Program-made: the position numbers and the translations under genes | The notes under the pieces: model-generated | Database searches by the model: none | Told to the model about the DNA's origin: nothing | What the model saw: the letters and a program-made list of their open reading frames with translations, nothing else | Part shown: in pieces, positions 1 to 8,464 of the stretch | Numbering within the stretch: the first letter of the stretch is position 1 | How the letters are laid out: each line of letters opens with the position of its first letter | DNA from: Rubellimicrobium roseum | Lineage (GTDB): Bacteria > Pseudomonadota > Alphaproteobacteria > Rhodobacterales > Rhodobacteraceae | Assembly: GCF_006152145.1 (NCBI RefSeq) | Contig: NZ_VDFV01000015.1 | Location: forward strand, 1 to 64,000 | Length of the DNA: 64,000 nt | Direction of reading: 5' to 3'

Positions 1-139
1 CGTGAAGGCGCACCGTTCGGCGCCGAGCACGAAAGGGGGACCCGGCCGGAGGCGGTCGGCATCTCGCGGGGAGAGTGGACACAACCGCGCCGACCTTGTT
101 CCTACGGCAACCCCGCCGGACTGCTCGCGTCGTCCAGGC

Positions 140-753
140 CGGTTTATCCAAGGCTTGGGCGGTCCGTAGATAGGCTAGATCGGCAGGAAAGAACGACTCG
201 ATGGCCAGTTCGGAGAGGCCGACGTCGAGTGCGGTGCCGAACACGGTGGTGGTCAAGATGAGGCGCAGCGGCCGCGCTTGGGCGTCGGTGGCCAACTCCA
301 GCGGCATGGCAAGCCTACCCTCGAGGGCAGGCCTGGCCGGGGGCGGGCGTGGGGCGGCAACGGGCAACCCAGAAGTTTGCCCAGACGCGCCGATAGTGCC
401 GCGTAGGGACGGTCTCGTTCTGCCGGGTCCGCCAGGCGAGAAGTTGGTCGCACCAGTTGCGGATGCATGGCGCCAAGCCGTCGGCATACAGGTTGATCCG
501 CAGCATATTGGCCGCGGGGCCGAGAAGGGGCAGCGCTACCCCAACGAGCAGGTGCGCCAGGCCCTCGTCGGCGGCAACCAGGGTCCAGGGCCGGTTCTGG
601 TCTAGGGCCAGTTCACCACGAGCGCCGGATTAGGAGCATGGCCCTTGGGACGGCATCGACCAAGCGCTGGGAGGCAGCGAGGTCGAGCTGGCTGAAGTGC
701 CTTCGGCGGCGAGGCCGGATCAGCGCTCCGAAGCTGGGCGGGTCTTCGGTCAT
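140..753 (-). pseudogene. Decayed XRE-family regulator with MmyB-like ligand-binding domain
   Basis: Three collinear pieces on the minus strand resemble an XRE regulator with a MmyB-like ligand-binding domain. From 753 an N-terminus beginning MTEDPPSFGALI and including FSQLDLA matches the start of such HTH proteins, but it stops at about 613 without completing the HTH domain. From about 601 to 410 another frame reads LVAADEGLAHLLVG and LRINLYADGLAP, typical of the ligand-binding core. From about 400 to 140 a third frame gives LTTTVFGTALDVGLSELAIE followed by SFFPAD, the usual C-terminus. The whole is about 200 codons instead of roughly 260, so there is an internal deletion plus at least one frameshift. 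Family assignment is from remembered consensus; the decay is seen directly. Confidence 0.7.
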
Positions 754-1447
754 TCCAACAATCTGCGCCGGGCACCGCCGCATGACTCTGACCTTCAAGG
801 TGATCGCCTGACGTCCGACCTCGCTCCACCGTCGGACCGCGGCGGTCCCAAGGAGACCTGCGCAACCAAGAAGACCCGAGATGACTAAGCTCTTCGCACC
901 ATCCGATCTCCGCCTGGACGGGCCTGCCCACCTACTAACGAGCGTGATCCTTGCTGCCTTGGCTCTAACCCTCTGCTCGCTGACAGACCTCACACTGGTC
1001 CTTCTCCGCGCTGCGGGCCTGCTGCTGACGATGGGAGCCTGCATCCTCGCCGTGGCCGTACGCCCTACGAGCCCGGCCTAAGGCGTGGCCCTCACCTTGC
1101 CCCTAGCTCCGCTTGGGTCGCGACCAACGTCGCCCCGCCGCTCCTGGGCTTGATCCAGCCCAACGCCTTGGGCTGAGGGCTCTTTCTCGGTCGGACCGCC
1201 GCACTGGCAAGTTTGGCGGGGCTGGATCAGGCGCACCGGTCCGACCACTGAAGTTGTATGTCACAGGCGTGACGACCAGAAGCCTGTCACAGAAGTACAC
1301 CGCCTGTGCGCCTCAACGATGCTTCTCGCTGACAGTCCGCACGGTGCTTGTCGAGGAGATCTCTCAGTGGGATCCCGCATAGGGCCGCGCCGTGTGCAGA
1401 GGCCGATCATCGAGCAATAGCGGCACGACGGGCCGTTGGCCGTATTC
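754..1447. other. Intergenic stretch without a supported gene
   Basis: No convincing gene is seen. The only notable reading frame is 881-1081 (+), 66 codons, with two hydrophobic stretches, but it has a weak ribosome-binding site and no recognisable homology, so it is not called. The upstream half presumably held the promoter of the decayed XRE regulator. Confidence 0.5.
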
Positions 1448-2587
1448 CTACCCGAACACCCGATCGGCCACCACGCGAAACCGTTCGACCGTGCCTTCGA
1501 CGTCGCGGAGCTTGTCAAGTCCGAACAGGCCCACGCGGAAGCTGCGGAAGCTTTCGGGCTCGTCCACCTGGAGCGGCACACCCGCGGCGATCTGCATGCC
1601 TTCTGCGGCGAAGCGGCGGCCCGACTGCACCTCGGGATCGTCGGTGAAGCAGACGACGACGCTGGGCGCCTCCCAGCCCGGCGCGGCGACTGACACACAG
1701 CCCTTCTGCTTCAGCATGTCCCGGACCGCGCGGCCAAGCTCCCATTGCGCCACCTTGGCCCGTTCGAGGCCGAAGGCGCGCGTCTCGTCCATCATGTCGC
1801 GGAACTGGCGCAACGAGTCGGTGGGCAACGTGGCGTGGTAGGCGTGCCCGCCCGCCTCGTAGGCAGACATGATCGAGGTCCACTTCTTGAGGTCCAGCGC
1901 AAAGCTGTTGGACGTGGTGACCTCCAGCCGTGCCCTGGCGCGCTCGGACATCATCACGAGACCCGCCGCCGGGGTCGAGGACCAGCCCTTCTGCGGGGCC
2001 GAGATTAGCACGTCCACCCCGGTCGACCTCATGTCCACCCAGACGCACCCGGAGGCCACGCAGTCGAGGACCATCAGCGCGCCCACCTCGTGCGCTGCTT
2101 CCGCCAGCGCCCGGATGTAGTCGTCCGATAGGATGAGGCCTGACGAAGTCTCGACGTGGGGAGCGAAGACGGCGTCGGGCCGGGCCTCGCGAATCGCGGC
2201 CGTAACCTCCTCGATGGGCGCAGGGGCATAGCGAGACGGGGCTGCGTCGCCCTGCGAGCGGGCCTTGAAGATGGTGGTCCGGGCCGCAAAGCCACCCGCC
2301 TCGAAGATCTGCGTCCAACGATAGGAGAACCAGCCGTTGCGCACGACCAACGCGTGGGCCCCAGACCCGAACTGGCGCGCGACGGCCTCCATGGCATAGG
2401 TGCCCCCGCCCGGGATCACCGCTACCGCCTCTGCGCCATAGACCTCCTTCAGGCCGGCCGAGATGTCCCGCATCACGCCTTGGAAGAGCTTTGACATGTG
2501 GTTCAGGGAGCGGTCGGTGAAGACGACCGAGAACTCCAGGAGGCCATCGGGGTCAACTGGGGTCTGGCGGGACTGTGCGCCGTCCAT
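1448..2587 (-). CDS. Class V PLP-dependent aminotransferase (alanine-glyoxylate/serine-pyruvate type)
   Basis: The 379-residue product is a fold-type I, class V aminotransferase of the alanine:glyoxylate / serine:pyruvate family; the exact amino donor cannot be told from sequence. The glycine-rich cofactor loop IPGGGTYAMEAVARQ is near residues 59-72, and the expected Schiff-base lysine is in SAPQKGWSSTP at about residue 200, preceded by the aspartate-containing VLDCVASG at about 173-180. The ATG at 2587 is chosen because an AGGAGA ribosome-binding site lies just upstream; a longer frame reaches 2728 without a comparable signal. The gene is divergent from the yghU-like gene. Residues typical of a cytosolic enzyme are seen; there is no signal peptide. 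Confidence 0.88.
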   Translation of the reverse strand: MDGAQSRQTPVDPDGLLEFSVVFTDRSLNHMSKLFQGVMRDISAGLKEVYGAEAVAVIPGGGTYAMEAVARQFGSGAHALVVRNGWFSYRWTQIFEAGGFAARTTIFKARSQGDAAPSRYAPAPIEEVTAAIREARPDAVFAPHVETSSGLILSDDYIRALAEAAHEVGALMVLDCVASGCVWVDMRSTGVDVLISAPQKGWSSTPAAGLVMMSERARARLEVTTSNSFALDLKKWTSIMSAYEAGGHAYHATLPTDSLRQFRDMMDETRAFGLERAKVAQWELGRAVRDMLKQKGCVSVAAPGWEAPSVVVCFTDDPEVQSGRRFAAEGMQIAAGVPLQVDEPESFRSFRVGLFGLDKLRDVEGTVERFRVVADRVFG

Positions 2588-2864
2588 CGGCTTGTCTCCT
2601 TTCTTCGTTTGAAGGAAGCCTAGGCCACCGCCTGTCTGCCGGAAAGGGGAGCGTCCACCGGTTTCCCACCATCCAAGGTCAGGCCGGCAAATTCGCCGTT
2701 GCTTGGCGTTAAGGCCGTCATGAGCCATGCTTTGAGCCCCGCGGCACCAGGCCGAGCCGTCCCTGCCGCAGCTGAACCGATCGGGCGTGGCATCCTCGTC
2801 GTTGCCTCAGCCCAGGTTGCCCTAGATCCCTCACCACTCGGACCAGCGAGGTTGGGCGCCCCAC

Positions 2865-3758
2865 ATGAACGGCTCGGACACTTATACCCCACCGAAGGTC
2901 TGGGCATGGGACCAGGAGAACGGCGGCGAGTTCGCCCGGATCAACCGCCCGGTCGCCGGGGCCACGCATGACAAGGAACTGCCTGTCGGACGGCACCCCA
3001 TCCAGCTTTACTCCCTAGCCACCCCAAACGGGGTGAAGGTCACCGTGATGCTGGAGGAGCTGCTCGCGATGGGTCATTCAGGGGCCGAGTACGACTCCTG
3101 GCCGATCCGAATCAACGAGGGCGACCAGTTCGGCAGCGGCTTCGTGGCCATCAACCCGAACTCCAAGATTCCGGCGATGGTGGACCGCAGCGCTCGCACG
3201 CCGATCCGGGTGTTCGAGTCCGGCTCCATCCTGATCTACCTGGCCGAGAAGTTCGGGGCCTTCCTGCCGACCGACCCGGCGGAACGAGCCGAATGCCTGT
3301 CCTGGCTGTTTTGGCAGGTCGGCAGCGCCCCGTATCTTGGGGGCGGGTTCGGCCATTTCTATGCCTATGCCCCGGCCAAGTTCCGCTACCCCATCGACCG
3401 CTTCACGATGGAAGTGAAGCGCCAGCTGGACGTTCTGGACCGCCGGCTGGCCGGGCAGGGGTTCGTGGCGGGCCGCGACTACACTATCGCCGACATGGCC
3501 ATCTGGCCGTGGTACGGGCAGCTCGTGCTAGGCCGGCTCTACAACGCGGCCGAGTTCCTGGACGTCGGGTCCTACGAGCATGTCAGCCGATGGGCGCAAA
3601 TCATCGATGCGAGACCGGCCGTGCGGCGCGGGCGCATGGTGAACAACACGTTCGGCGAACCCGCGATGCAGTTGCACGAGCGGCACGACGCCAGCGACTT
3701 CGAAAGTAGGACACAGGACAAGGTCGGGCAGCGGGGCGGCACGTCGTCGTCGGATTAG
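2865..3758 (+). CDS. yghU: Glutathione-dependent disulfide-bond oxidoreductase, Nu-class GST (YghU-like)
   Basis: The 297-residue protein follows E. coli YghU nearly end to end: an N-terminal extension (TPPKVWAWDQENGGEFA), the thioredoxin-fold segment with the Nu-class TPNGVKVTVMLEELL motif near residues 54-68, NPNSKIPA, ESGSILIYLAEKFG, then the all-helical domain with GGGFGHFYAYAP and DYTIADMAIWPWYG, and the terminal HERHDASDFE. Nu-class enzymes bind two glutathione molecules and reduce disulfides rather than conjugating xenobiotics (family knowledge). No close ribosome-binding site supports the ATG at 2865, but the conserved N-terminus starts there. The downstream SDR gene has its own strong site and is 153 bases away. 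Confidence 0.92.
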   Translation: MNGSDTYTPPKVWAWDQENGGEFARINRPVAGATHDKELPVGRHPIQLYSLATPNGVKVTVMLEELLAMGHSGAEYDSWPIRINEGDQFGSGFVAINPNSKIPAMVDRSARTPIRVFESGSILIYLAEKFGAFLPTDPAERAECLSWLFWQVGSAPYLGGGFGHFYAYAPAKFRYPIDRFTMEVKRQLDVLDRRLAGQGFVAGRDYTIADMAIWPWYGQLVLGRLYNAAEFLDVGSYEHVSRWAQIIDARPAVRRGRMVNNTFGEPAMQLHERHDASDFESRTQDKVGQRGGTSSSD

Positions 3759-3911
3759 CAAGCGGCGGCCAGTCTGCCTTCATGACGGAGCTCTGGTTTC
3801 TCCACAGCCTCCCTTCGTGAAGCTGCAACCTGGCCGGGCTTTCAGCGCGACAGGGGCGCCTCGCGACGAGCGAACCTGTTCGTCGACACGATCAACCATC
3901 TGGAGGGACGT

Positions 3912-4697
3912 ATGGAGTTCGAAGGCAAGGTCGCCCTGATCACCGGAGGCAGCTCCGGGATCGGCCGCGCGACGGTTCTGCGCCTGGCCGCTGGAGGGTG
4001 TGTGGTCGGCGTCCTGGGACATGGTCGGGACAAGGTCGAGCGAGTGGTGTCGGAGGTTCGTCAAGCGGGCGGTCGGGCGCTCCCGCTTGTGGCGGATGTG
4101 ACCTCTGCCGAGGAGGTGCAAGCCGCGTTCGAGGGTCTTGTGGGCGAGTTCGGTCGGCTCGACTACCTGTTCGCTAACGCGGGCATCAACGGCGTCTGGG
4201 CCCCCATCGACGAGATCACGCCAGAGGAATGGGATCGCACGATCGCCACGAACCTGCGCGGAACCTATCTCACGCTCCACTATGGCGTGCCGCACCTCAA
4301 GCGTGCAGGCGGCGGGGCGGTGGTCATCACGGCCTCGGTGAACGGGACACGCATCTTTTCGAATGCGGGCGCCACCGCCTACAGCGCCACCAAGGCCGCG
4401 CAGGTCGCAATGACGCAGATGCTTGCGCTGGAGTTGGCGAAGTTCCGCATCCGAGTGAACGTCGTCTGCCCGGGCGCCGTCGAAACCGCAATCGACCAGA
4501 GCACGACCAAGCGCCATGAGGAACTGGCCGGTGAGCCCGTCGAGTACCCGGAAGGCGAGATCCCCTTGACGGACGGCGATCCCGGCACGGCGGAGGAGGT
4601 GGCGGAGCTGGTGGCCTTCCTGCTTTCGGACCGCGCACGTCACATCTCTGGGACACCGGTCTGGATCGACGGTGCCGAGTCGCTGCTGGTGGGTTGA
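3912..4697 (+). CDS. Short-chain dehydrogenase/reductase
   Basis: A 261-residue classical SDR. The NAD(P)-binding TGGSSGIG is at residues 11-18, NAG at 89-91, the catalytic serine probably S142 in ITASVNG, and the YxxxK pair Y157/K161 in AYSATKAA. PG at the end of the substrate loop (VVCPGAVETAI) is also present. The substrate cannot be predicted; the closest general class is glucose/ribitol dehydrogenase-like SDRs. A GGAGGG ribosome-binding site sits 6 bases before the ATG at 3912. It stands alone, followed by a transposase scar. Confidence 0.88.
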   Translation: MEFEGKVALITGGSSGIGRATVLRLAAGGCVVGVLGHGRDKVERVVSEVRQAGGRALPLVADVTSAEEVQAAFEGLVGEFGRLDYLFANAGINGVWAPIDEITPEEWDRTIATNLRGTYLTLHYGVPHLKRAGGGAVVITASVNGTRIFSNAGATAYSATKAAQVAMTQMLALELAKFRIRVNVVCPGAVETAIDQSTTKRHEELAGEPVEYPEGEIPLTDGDPGTAEEVAELVAFLLSDRARHISGTPVWIDGAESLLVG

Positions 4698-4798
4698 GTT
4701 CAGGAAGCGCGCTGCCCGGCGCAAGATGGCGGAGGCAGGCAGAACTCCGGCAGTTCTCAGCTGGTGAGACAGTGTGGCGGGCCACCCTTATCCACGCG

Positions 4799-4960
4799 GT
4801 TCAGGGGTTCGTTTCGGAGCTTGGAGGCGAAGCTTTCGACAGGTCCGTTCTCCCAAGGATGACCTGGCTCAATGCAGACGGTCTTGGACCCGGCTGCCGC
4901 AGTCCAGTCCTGCACGGCTTGGGTCACGAAATCCGGGCCAGATGGCCTCAGCTCCCGGCA
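4799..4960 (-). mobile_element. IS3-family transposase (OrfB) fragment
   Basis: About 54 codons on the minus strand carry the second half of a DDE integrase core: SGPDFVTQAVQDW followed by KTVCIEPGHPWENGPVESF and SKLRNEPLN, which correspond to the DNGPEF and SPWENGYCESFNGKLRDE motifs of IS2/IS3-type OrfB. The catalytic Asp-Asn pair is changed to Pro-Ser and the downstream tail is missing, so it is a dead remnant. No terminal repeats or target duplication could be found. Confidence 0.75.
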
Positions 4961-5464
4961 TCGAGAAAGGCCCCGGCCTCCGAGCCCGGCCCGCCGGGTC
5001 ATGGTGCAGGCGACATTCCCGACAACCGCATGTGAGCTTGGGCGTGACCGCAAGGCGCGCTTTGTCCGATCGGGCTCCGACCTGCGATCTGCAGCGCGAT
5101 GGGATATCGTCCATACGGTGTTGATCTAGCTGTTGCGGCAAAGCTCCTCACATGAGCCGTTCGTGAAGCACCAGAAAATGTGATGGTTGCCGCCCTGCTT
5201 GGATGGCGTCGCGAGATGCCAAGATCGCGGTGTTCAGCGCCGCAAGGAGAGAGGACGTCAGATAAAGATACGAAGTTGAAATGGATCTGGCCAGGAACGT
5301 GTTCCAGTTCCACGACGCCAGAATGAGAGGACATCGGAAGTTCCGCTTGAAGGTGCCCGGCCGCAGTTCCGGCCGCTCGTGGCGAACCAGCCGCCCGCCA
5401 TGATGGCCTGTAGAAGTGCGAGTTGCTGGGTGAGGGTCGAGGAAAACAAGCCGCTCCTTGGCCG
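4961..5464. other. Intergenic stretch downstream of the transposase scar
   Basis: About 500 bases with no supported gene. Base composition is less GC-biased than around it, and short broken frames run through both strands. It may be the rest of the decayed insertion sequence, but no motif proves this. Confidence 0.4.
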
Positions 5465-6088
5465 TTACTGAATCCTCGGACTGAACAGGAGCTTGATGAA
5501 GGTCCGGAACAGGAGCACCTGCTGCGCGGTCACGGTCGGTTGGCGCAGGGCTCTCGAGAGCACAATGCCTCCTTCGACCACCCCGTTGACCATGTCGGCG
5601 AGCCCGTCGAAGTCGACCGGCTCACGCGGAGGGTAAACCGCGGCAATGTCATCGATCATGCTGCGGAAGCGCGTCCGCCAGGACAGGACAGCCTTGCGGT
5701 TCATCTCCCGCACGCCGGCATCGAAGAGGCGATCTTGGTAGACGGCGGTGGCGACGATGCAGCCCGGATGACCATTGGGCATATCCTCGAGAAGCTCGGC
5801 CATGAACTTCAGGGCAATGAGCGCCACCTGGAGGGGATCGTCCGAGAGGTCATGCGCTCGGGACATGACACCGTCGAGAAGCTTGTTCTCATGGGCGAGG
5901 TAACGCTCGATGAGCGCACGTGCCAACGCGTTCTTGTCCGGAAAGTGGTAGAAGAACCCGCCCTTGGTGATTTCCACCGCGGCAACGATCTCCTCGATCG
6001 AGGTCGCGTCGAAGCCTTTGGCAAGAACCGCCTCATGGGCGACGTCGAGGATCCGGGTGCGCGTGTCCTGAGGCTTCGTGACGGCCAT
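5465..6088 (-). CDS. TetR/AcrR-family transcriptional regulator
   Basis: The 207-residue product has the N-terminal TetR DNA-binding helix-turn-helix: TRTRILDVAHEAVLAKGF, then TSIEEIVAAVEITKGGFFYH, FPDKNALARALIERY (residues about 8-62). The remainder is an all-helical ligand domain resembling TetR_C_33-type regulators (HPGCIVATAVYQ, DMVNGVVEGGIVLSRAL). The ATG at 6088 directly precedes the conserved domain. It is divergent from the homocysteine-methyltransferase-like gene, so it probably represses that gene and itself through the 192-base shared region, where a perfect inverted repeat lies at 6213-6228. The ligand is unknown. Confidence 0.9.
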   Translation of the reverse strand: MAVTKPQDTRTRILDVAHEAVLAKGFDATSIEEIVAAVEITKGGFFYHFPDKNALARALIERYLAHENKLLDGVMSRAHDLSDDPLQVALIALKFMAELLEDMPNGHPGCIVATAVYQDRLFDAGVREMNRKAVLSWRTRFRSMIDDIAAVYPPREPVDFDGLADMVNGVVEGGIVLSRALRQPTVTAQQVLLFRTFIKLLFSPRIQ

Positions 6089-6212
6089 GGGCTGCCTCCA
6101 CTGTACCGGCGGTGCAGTTGTGCGGGCCACAACGCCCCGGCCGAGGTCGTTCCGGGAGTATAGGCCTTCGACAAACCAAACGAATTTCTGGCGCTCTCTA
6201 CTATACCGCAAG

Positions 6213-6228
6213 TTCTCTGGAGAGAGAA
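6213..6228. promoter_or_regulatory. Perfect inverted repeat, candidate TetR operator
   Basis: TTCTCT-GGAG-AGAGAA, two 6-base arms around a 4-base spacer, sits between the divergent TetR gene and the methyltransferase-like gene. An A/T-rich TACTAT hexamer at 6199-6204 could be a -10 element just upstream. Position and symmetry fit a TetR-type operator; binding is inferred only. Confidence 0.45.
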
Positions 6229-6280
6229 TGCCATGTTGAGGCATCTGAAGGCCATTCGAGCATTTCGAAAGGACCTGCAT

Positions 6281-7228
6281 ATGACCCGCATTGAACGCCT
6301 CCTGTCCACCGCACGGCCTTGGTTGGCCGATGGCGGCCTTGAGACATCGCTGATCTATCATGACGGCCTCGACCTGCCGTCCTTTGCTGCCTTCGTGCTT
6401 TACGGGAGTGACGGGGGCCGCGCGGCGCTTCGGCGCTACTTCGAACGCTACATCGATGTGGCACAGGCGCATGGAACCGGCTTCGTGCTCGACACCGCGA
6501 CCTGGCGGGCCGGTACGCGCTGGGGCCGGGCGCTGGGTTACGACGAGGCGGCGATCCGCTCGATCAATGCCGAGGCTATTCAGTTTGCGGAAGAGCTGCG
6601 GCGCCAGCACGAGACGGAGGCCACACCCATCGTGATCAACGGCATCGTCGGACCTTCGGGGGACGGCTACGTCGTGGGCGCAGAGCTTCCGGCAGCCGAG
6701 GCCGAGGCGCTGCACCGGGCGCAAGTCGGGGCCTTGGCGGAGGCCGGCGCCGACCTCATAACCGCCACGACGATGAACCATGCCGGCGAGGCCATCGGCA
6801 TCGTGCGCGCAGCCAAGGCCGCCGGCGTGCCCGTCGCGGTGTCCTTCACCGTCGAGACGGACGGCTGCCTCCCTTCGGGGCAGTCCCTGGCCGAGGCGAT
6901 CGGGGACACCATGGACGCGACGGACGGCGCGCCGGTCTACTTCATGGTCAACTGCGCCCATCCGAGCCATTTCGCGGATGTGCTGCGGGGCGACTGGGTC
7001 CGGCACGTGAGCGGCGTGCGCGCCAACGCCTCGCGGATGAGCCATGCGGAGCTCGACGCGGCCACGGAGCTCGACGCGGGCGACCCGGAGGAGTTCGGAC
7101 AGCTCAGCGCAGCTTTCCGACACGTCTTGCCGAACCTGCGCCTGCTGGGTGGCTGCTGCGGCTCGGACCACCGGCACATCGGCTGCACGGCCCGACACAT
7201 CGGTGCTTCGGCTCACGTGGCGGCCTGA
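6281..7228 (+). CDS. Homocysteine S-methyltransferase family protein (MmuM-like)
   Basis: The 315-residue protein belongs to the betaine/homocysteine S-methyltransferase fold. The N-terminal WLADGGLETSLIYHDG is the family opening, and the three zinc ligands are in place: a Cys in FMVNCAHP (about residue 222) and the Cys pair in LLGGCCGSD near the C-terminus. Such enzymes move a methyl group from S-methylmethionine or another donor to a thiol, usually homocysteine; the donor here is not predictable. The ATG at 6281 has GAAAGGA upstream; an in-frame ATG at 6233 would add 16 residues and sit on the operator, so the later start is preferred. Divergent from tetR; an alpha/beta hydrolase follows. 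Confidence 0.85.
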   Translation: MTRIERLLSTARPWLADGGLETSLIYHDGLDLPSFAAFVLYGSDGGRAALRRYFERYIDVAQAHGTGFVLDTATWRAGTRWGRALGYDEAAIRSINAEAIQFAEELRRQHETEATPIVINGIVGPSGDGYVVGAELPAAEAEALHRAQVGALAEAGADLITATTMNHAGEAIGIVRAAKAAGVPVAVSFTVETDGCLPSGQSLAEAIGDTMDATDGAPVYFMVNCAHPSHFADVLRGDWVRHVSGVRANASRMSHAELDAATELDAGDPEEFGQLSAAFRHVLPNLRLLGGCCGSDHRHIGCTARHIGASAHVAA

Positions 7229-7325
7229 CCGCATCGAGTCCACGGCTCTGGGCAGGACCGAGCCTTCGGTCCTGGCCGACCGGCTTTGCCGGCCGCTCGT
7301 CCTTTTCTGATTGCATGAGATTGAC

Positions 7326-8153
7326 ATGACCCAAATCCTTCGAGCCCATGACGTCGATCTGGGCAACGGCATCACGCTTCCCGTGAGGGAGCAGGGCGAT
7401 CCCAATGGTCCGCCGCTGATCCTCCTGCACGGCAACACCGACAGCTGGCGCAGCTTCGAGCCGGTCCTGCCGTTCCTTCCGGCCCGGCTGCGCGCCATCG
7501 CCATCACGATGCGCGGACACGGGGATGCCACGAAGCCCCCCACGGGCTACGCGCCGGCCGACTTCGCGGCGGACGTCGTGGCCCTGCTCGATGCGCTCGG
7601 CCTGCCAAGGGCGGTGATCTGCGGGCACTCCTTCGGGGGCCTCGTCGCGCAGATGGTCGCTCTCGGTCATCCCGAGCGGGCCGAGGGCCTCGTGCTCGCC
7701 GGCGCCTTTCCCGGCATGGAGGGCAACCCCGCCATCCAGGACTTCTGGGACGGCACGATCGTCCATCTGGGCGACGAGCTCGACCTGGACTTCGCCCGCG
7801 AGTTCCAGGCGGGCTGCGTGGCGCAGTCGCCGGCCCCGCCCATCGTCGAGATGGCCGCACGGGAGAGCGTCCGGACGCCAGGATGGGTGTTTCGCGAGTC
7901 CGTCCATAGGGCGATGGCGCTCGACCTCCGGCCCGAGTTGTCCCGCATCCGTGTGCCGACCCTGCTGATCTGGGGCGGACAGGACGGCTTCGTCTCCCGT
8001 GACGACCAGGAGGACCTGCGGCGCGGCATCCCCGGCGCCCGGCTGCTCGCCTACGAGGAGGCCGGCCATGCCGTCCACTGGGAGGAGCCCGAGCGTTTCG
8101 CACGCGACCTTACAGACTTCGTGGACCGTCTGCGTTCCCGACGCGCCGCCTAG
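7326..8153 (+). CDS. Alpha/beta-fold hydrolase
   Basis: The 275-residue product is a soluble alpha/beta hydrolase. The oxyanion-hole LLHGNTDSW is near residue 36, the nucleophile serine is in ICGHSFGGLVA near residue 101, the acid is probably Asp in IWGGQDGF and the base histidine is in EAGHAVHWEEP near the C-terminus, so the triad is complete. Substrate is unknown; the set is closest to the haloalkane dehalogenase/peroxidase/esterase group. An alternative in-frame ATG at 7311 would add five residues; neither start has a good ribosome-binding site. It follows the methyltransferase-like gene by 97 bases and is probably co-regulated by the TetR protein. Confidence 0.85.
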   Translation: MTQILRAHDVDLGNGITLPVREQGDPNGPPLILLHGNTDSWRSFEPVLPFLPARLRAIAITMRGHGDATKPPTGYAPADFAADVVALLDALGLPRAVICGHSFGGLVAQMVALGHPERAEGLVLAGAFPGMEGNPAIQDFWDGTIVHLGDELDLDFAREFQAGCVAQSPAPPIVEMAARESVRTPGWVFRESVHRAMALDLRPELSRIRVPTLLIWGGQDGFVSRDDQEDLRRGIPGARLLAYEEAGHAVHWEEPERFARDLTDFVDRLRSRRAA

Positions 8154-8464
8154 GCCGGGGCTCCGGTCATCCTTTCCGCCCCGCCCGCGGATGGCGGGAG
8201 CGCAACCCATCATTGTATCAACCCAAGGTTGTACAATTATGGCAATCACTTTTTCGCCTCGCTCGTCCACCGCCAAGCCATTCTTTAGGATCTGACCGGC
8301 GGTCCAAGGCATCTCGGCAATCATCCCCTGCAGGACATCGGACGGAGGCCCGATCAGCTCCGCCGTCATCGGCCCGCTTCTCGGGCCACCGAAGGCCGCT
8401 GACAATCGGGCTGCCGGTTCTCGCTCCTTTCGACCATCCACTTTTACTACAAAGGATCATTTCC
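8154..8464. other. Intergenic region with a palindrome, upstream of the TPR gene
   Basis: No gene is seen in this 311-base stretch. It contains the inverted repeat at 8213-8236 annotated separately and is noticeably richer in A/T near 8205-8260 than the surrounding coding DNA, as expected for a promoter region. Confidence 0.5.
8213..8236. promoter_or_regulatory. Near-perfect inverted repeat, candidate operator
   Basis: Left arm TTGTATCAACC (8213-8223) and right arm GGTTGTACAA (8227-8236) are reverse complements apart from one extra T in the left arm, around a CAA centre. It lies 229 bases before the TPR gene. The regulator is unknown. Confidence 0.4.

Noticed and set aside
881-1081. A 66-codon frame with two hydrophobic stretches
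   Set aside because: Weak ribosome-binding site, no recognisable relative and a decayed surrounding make it likely a chance frame.
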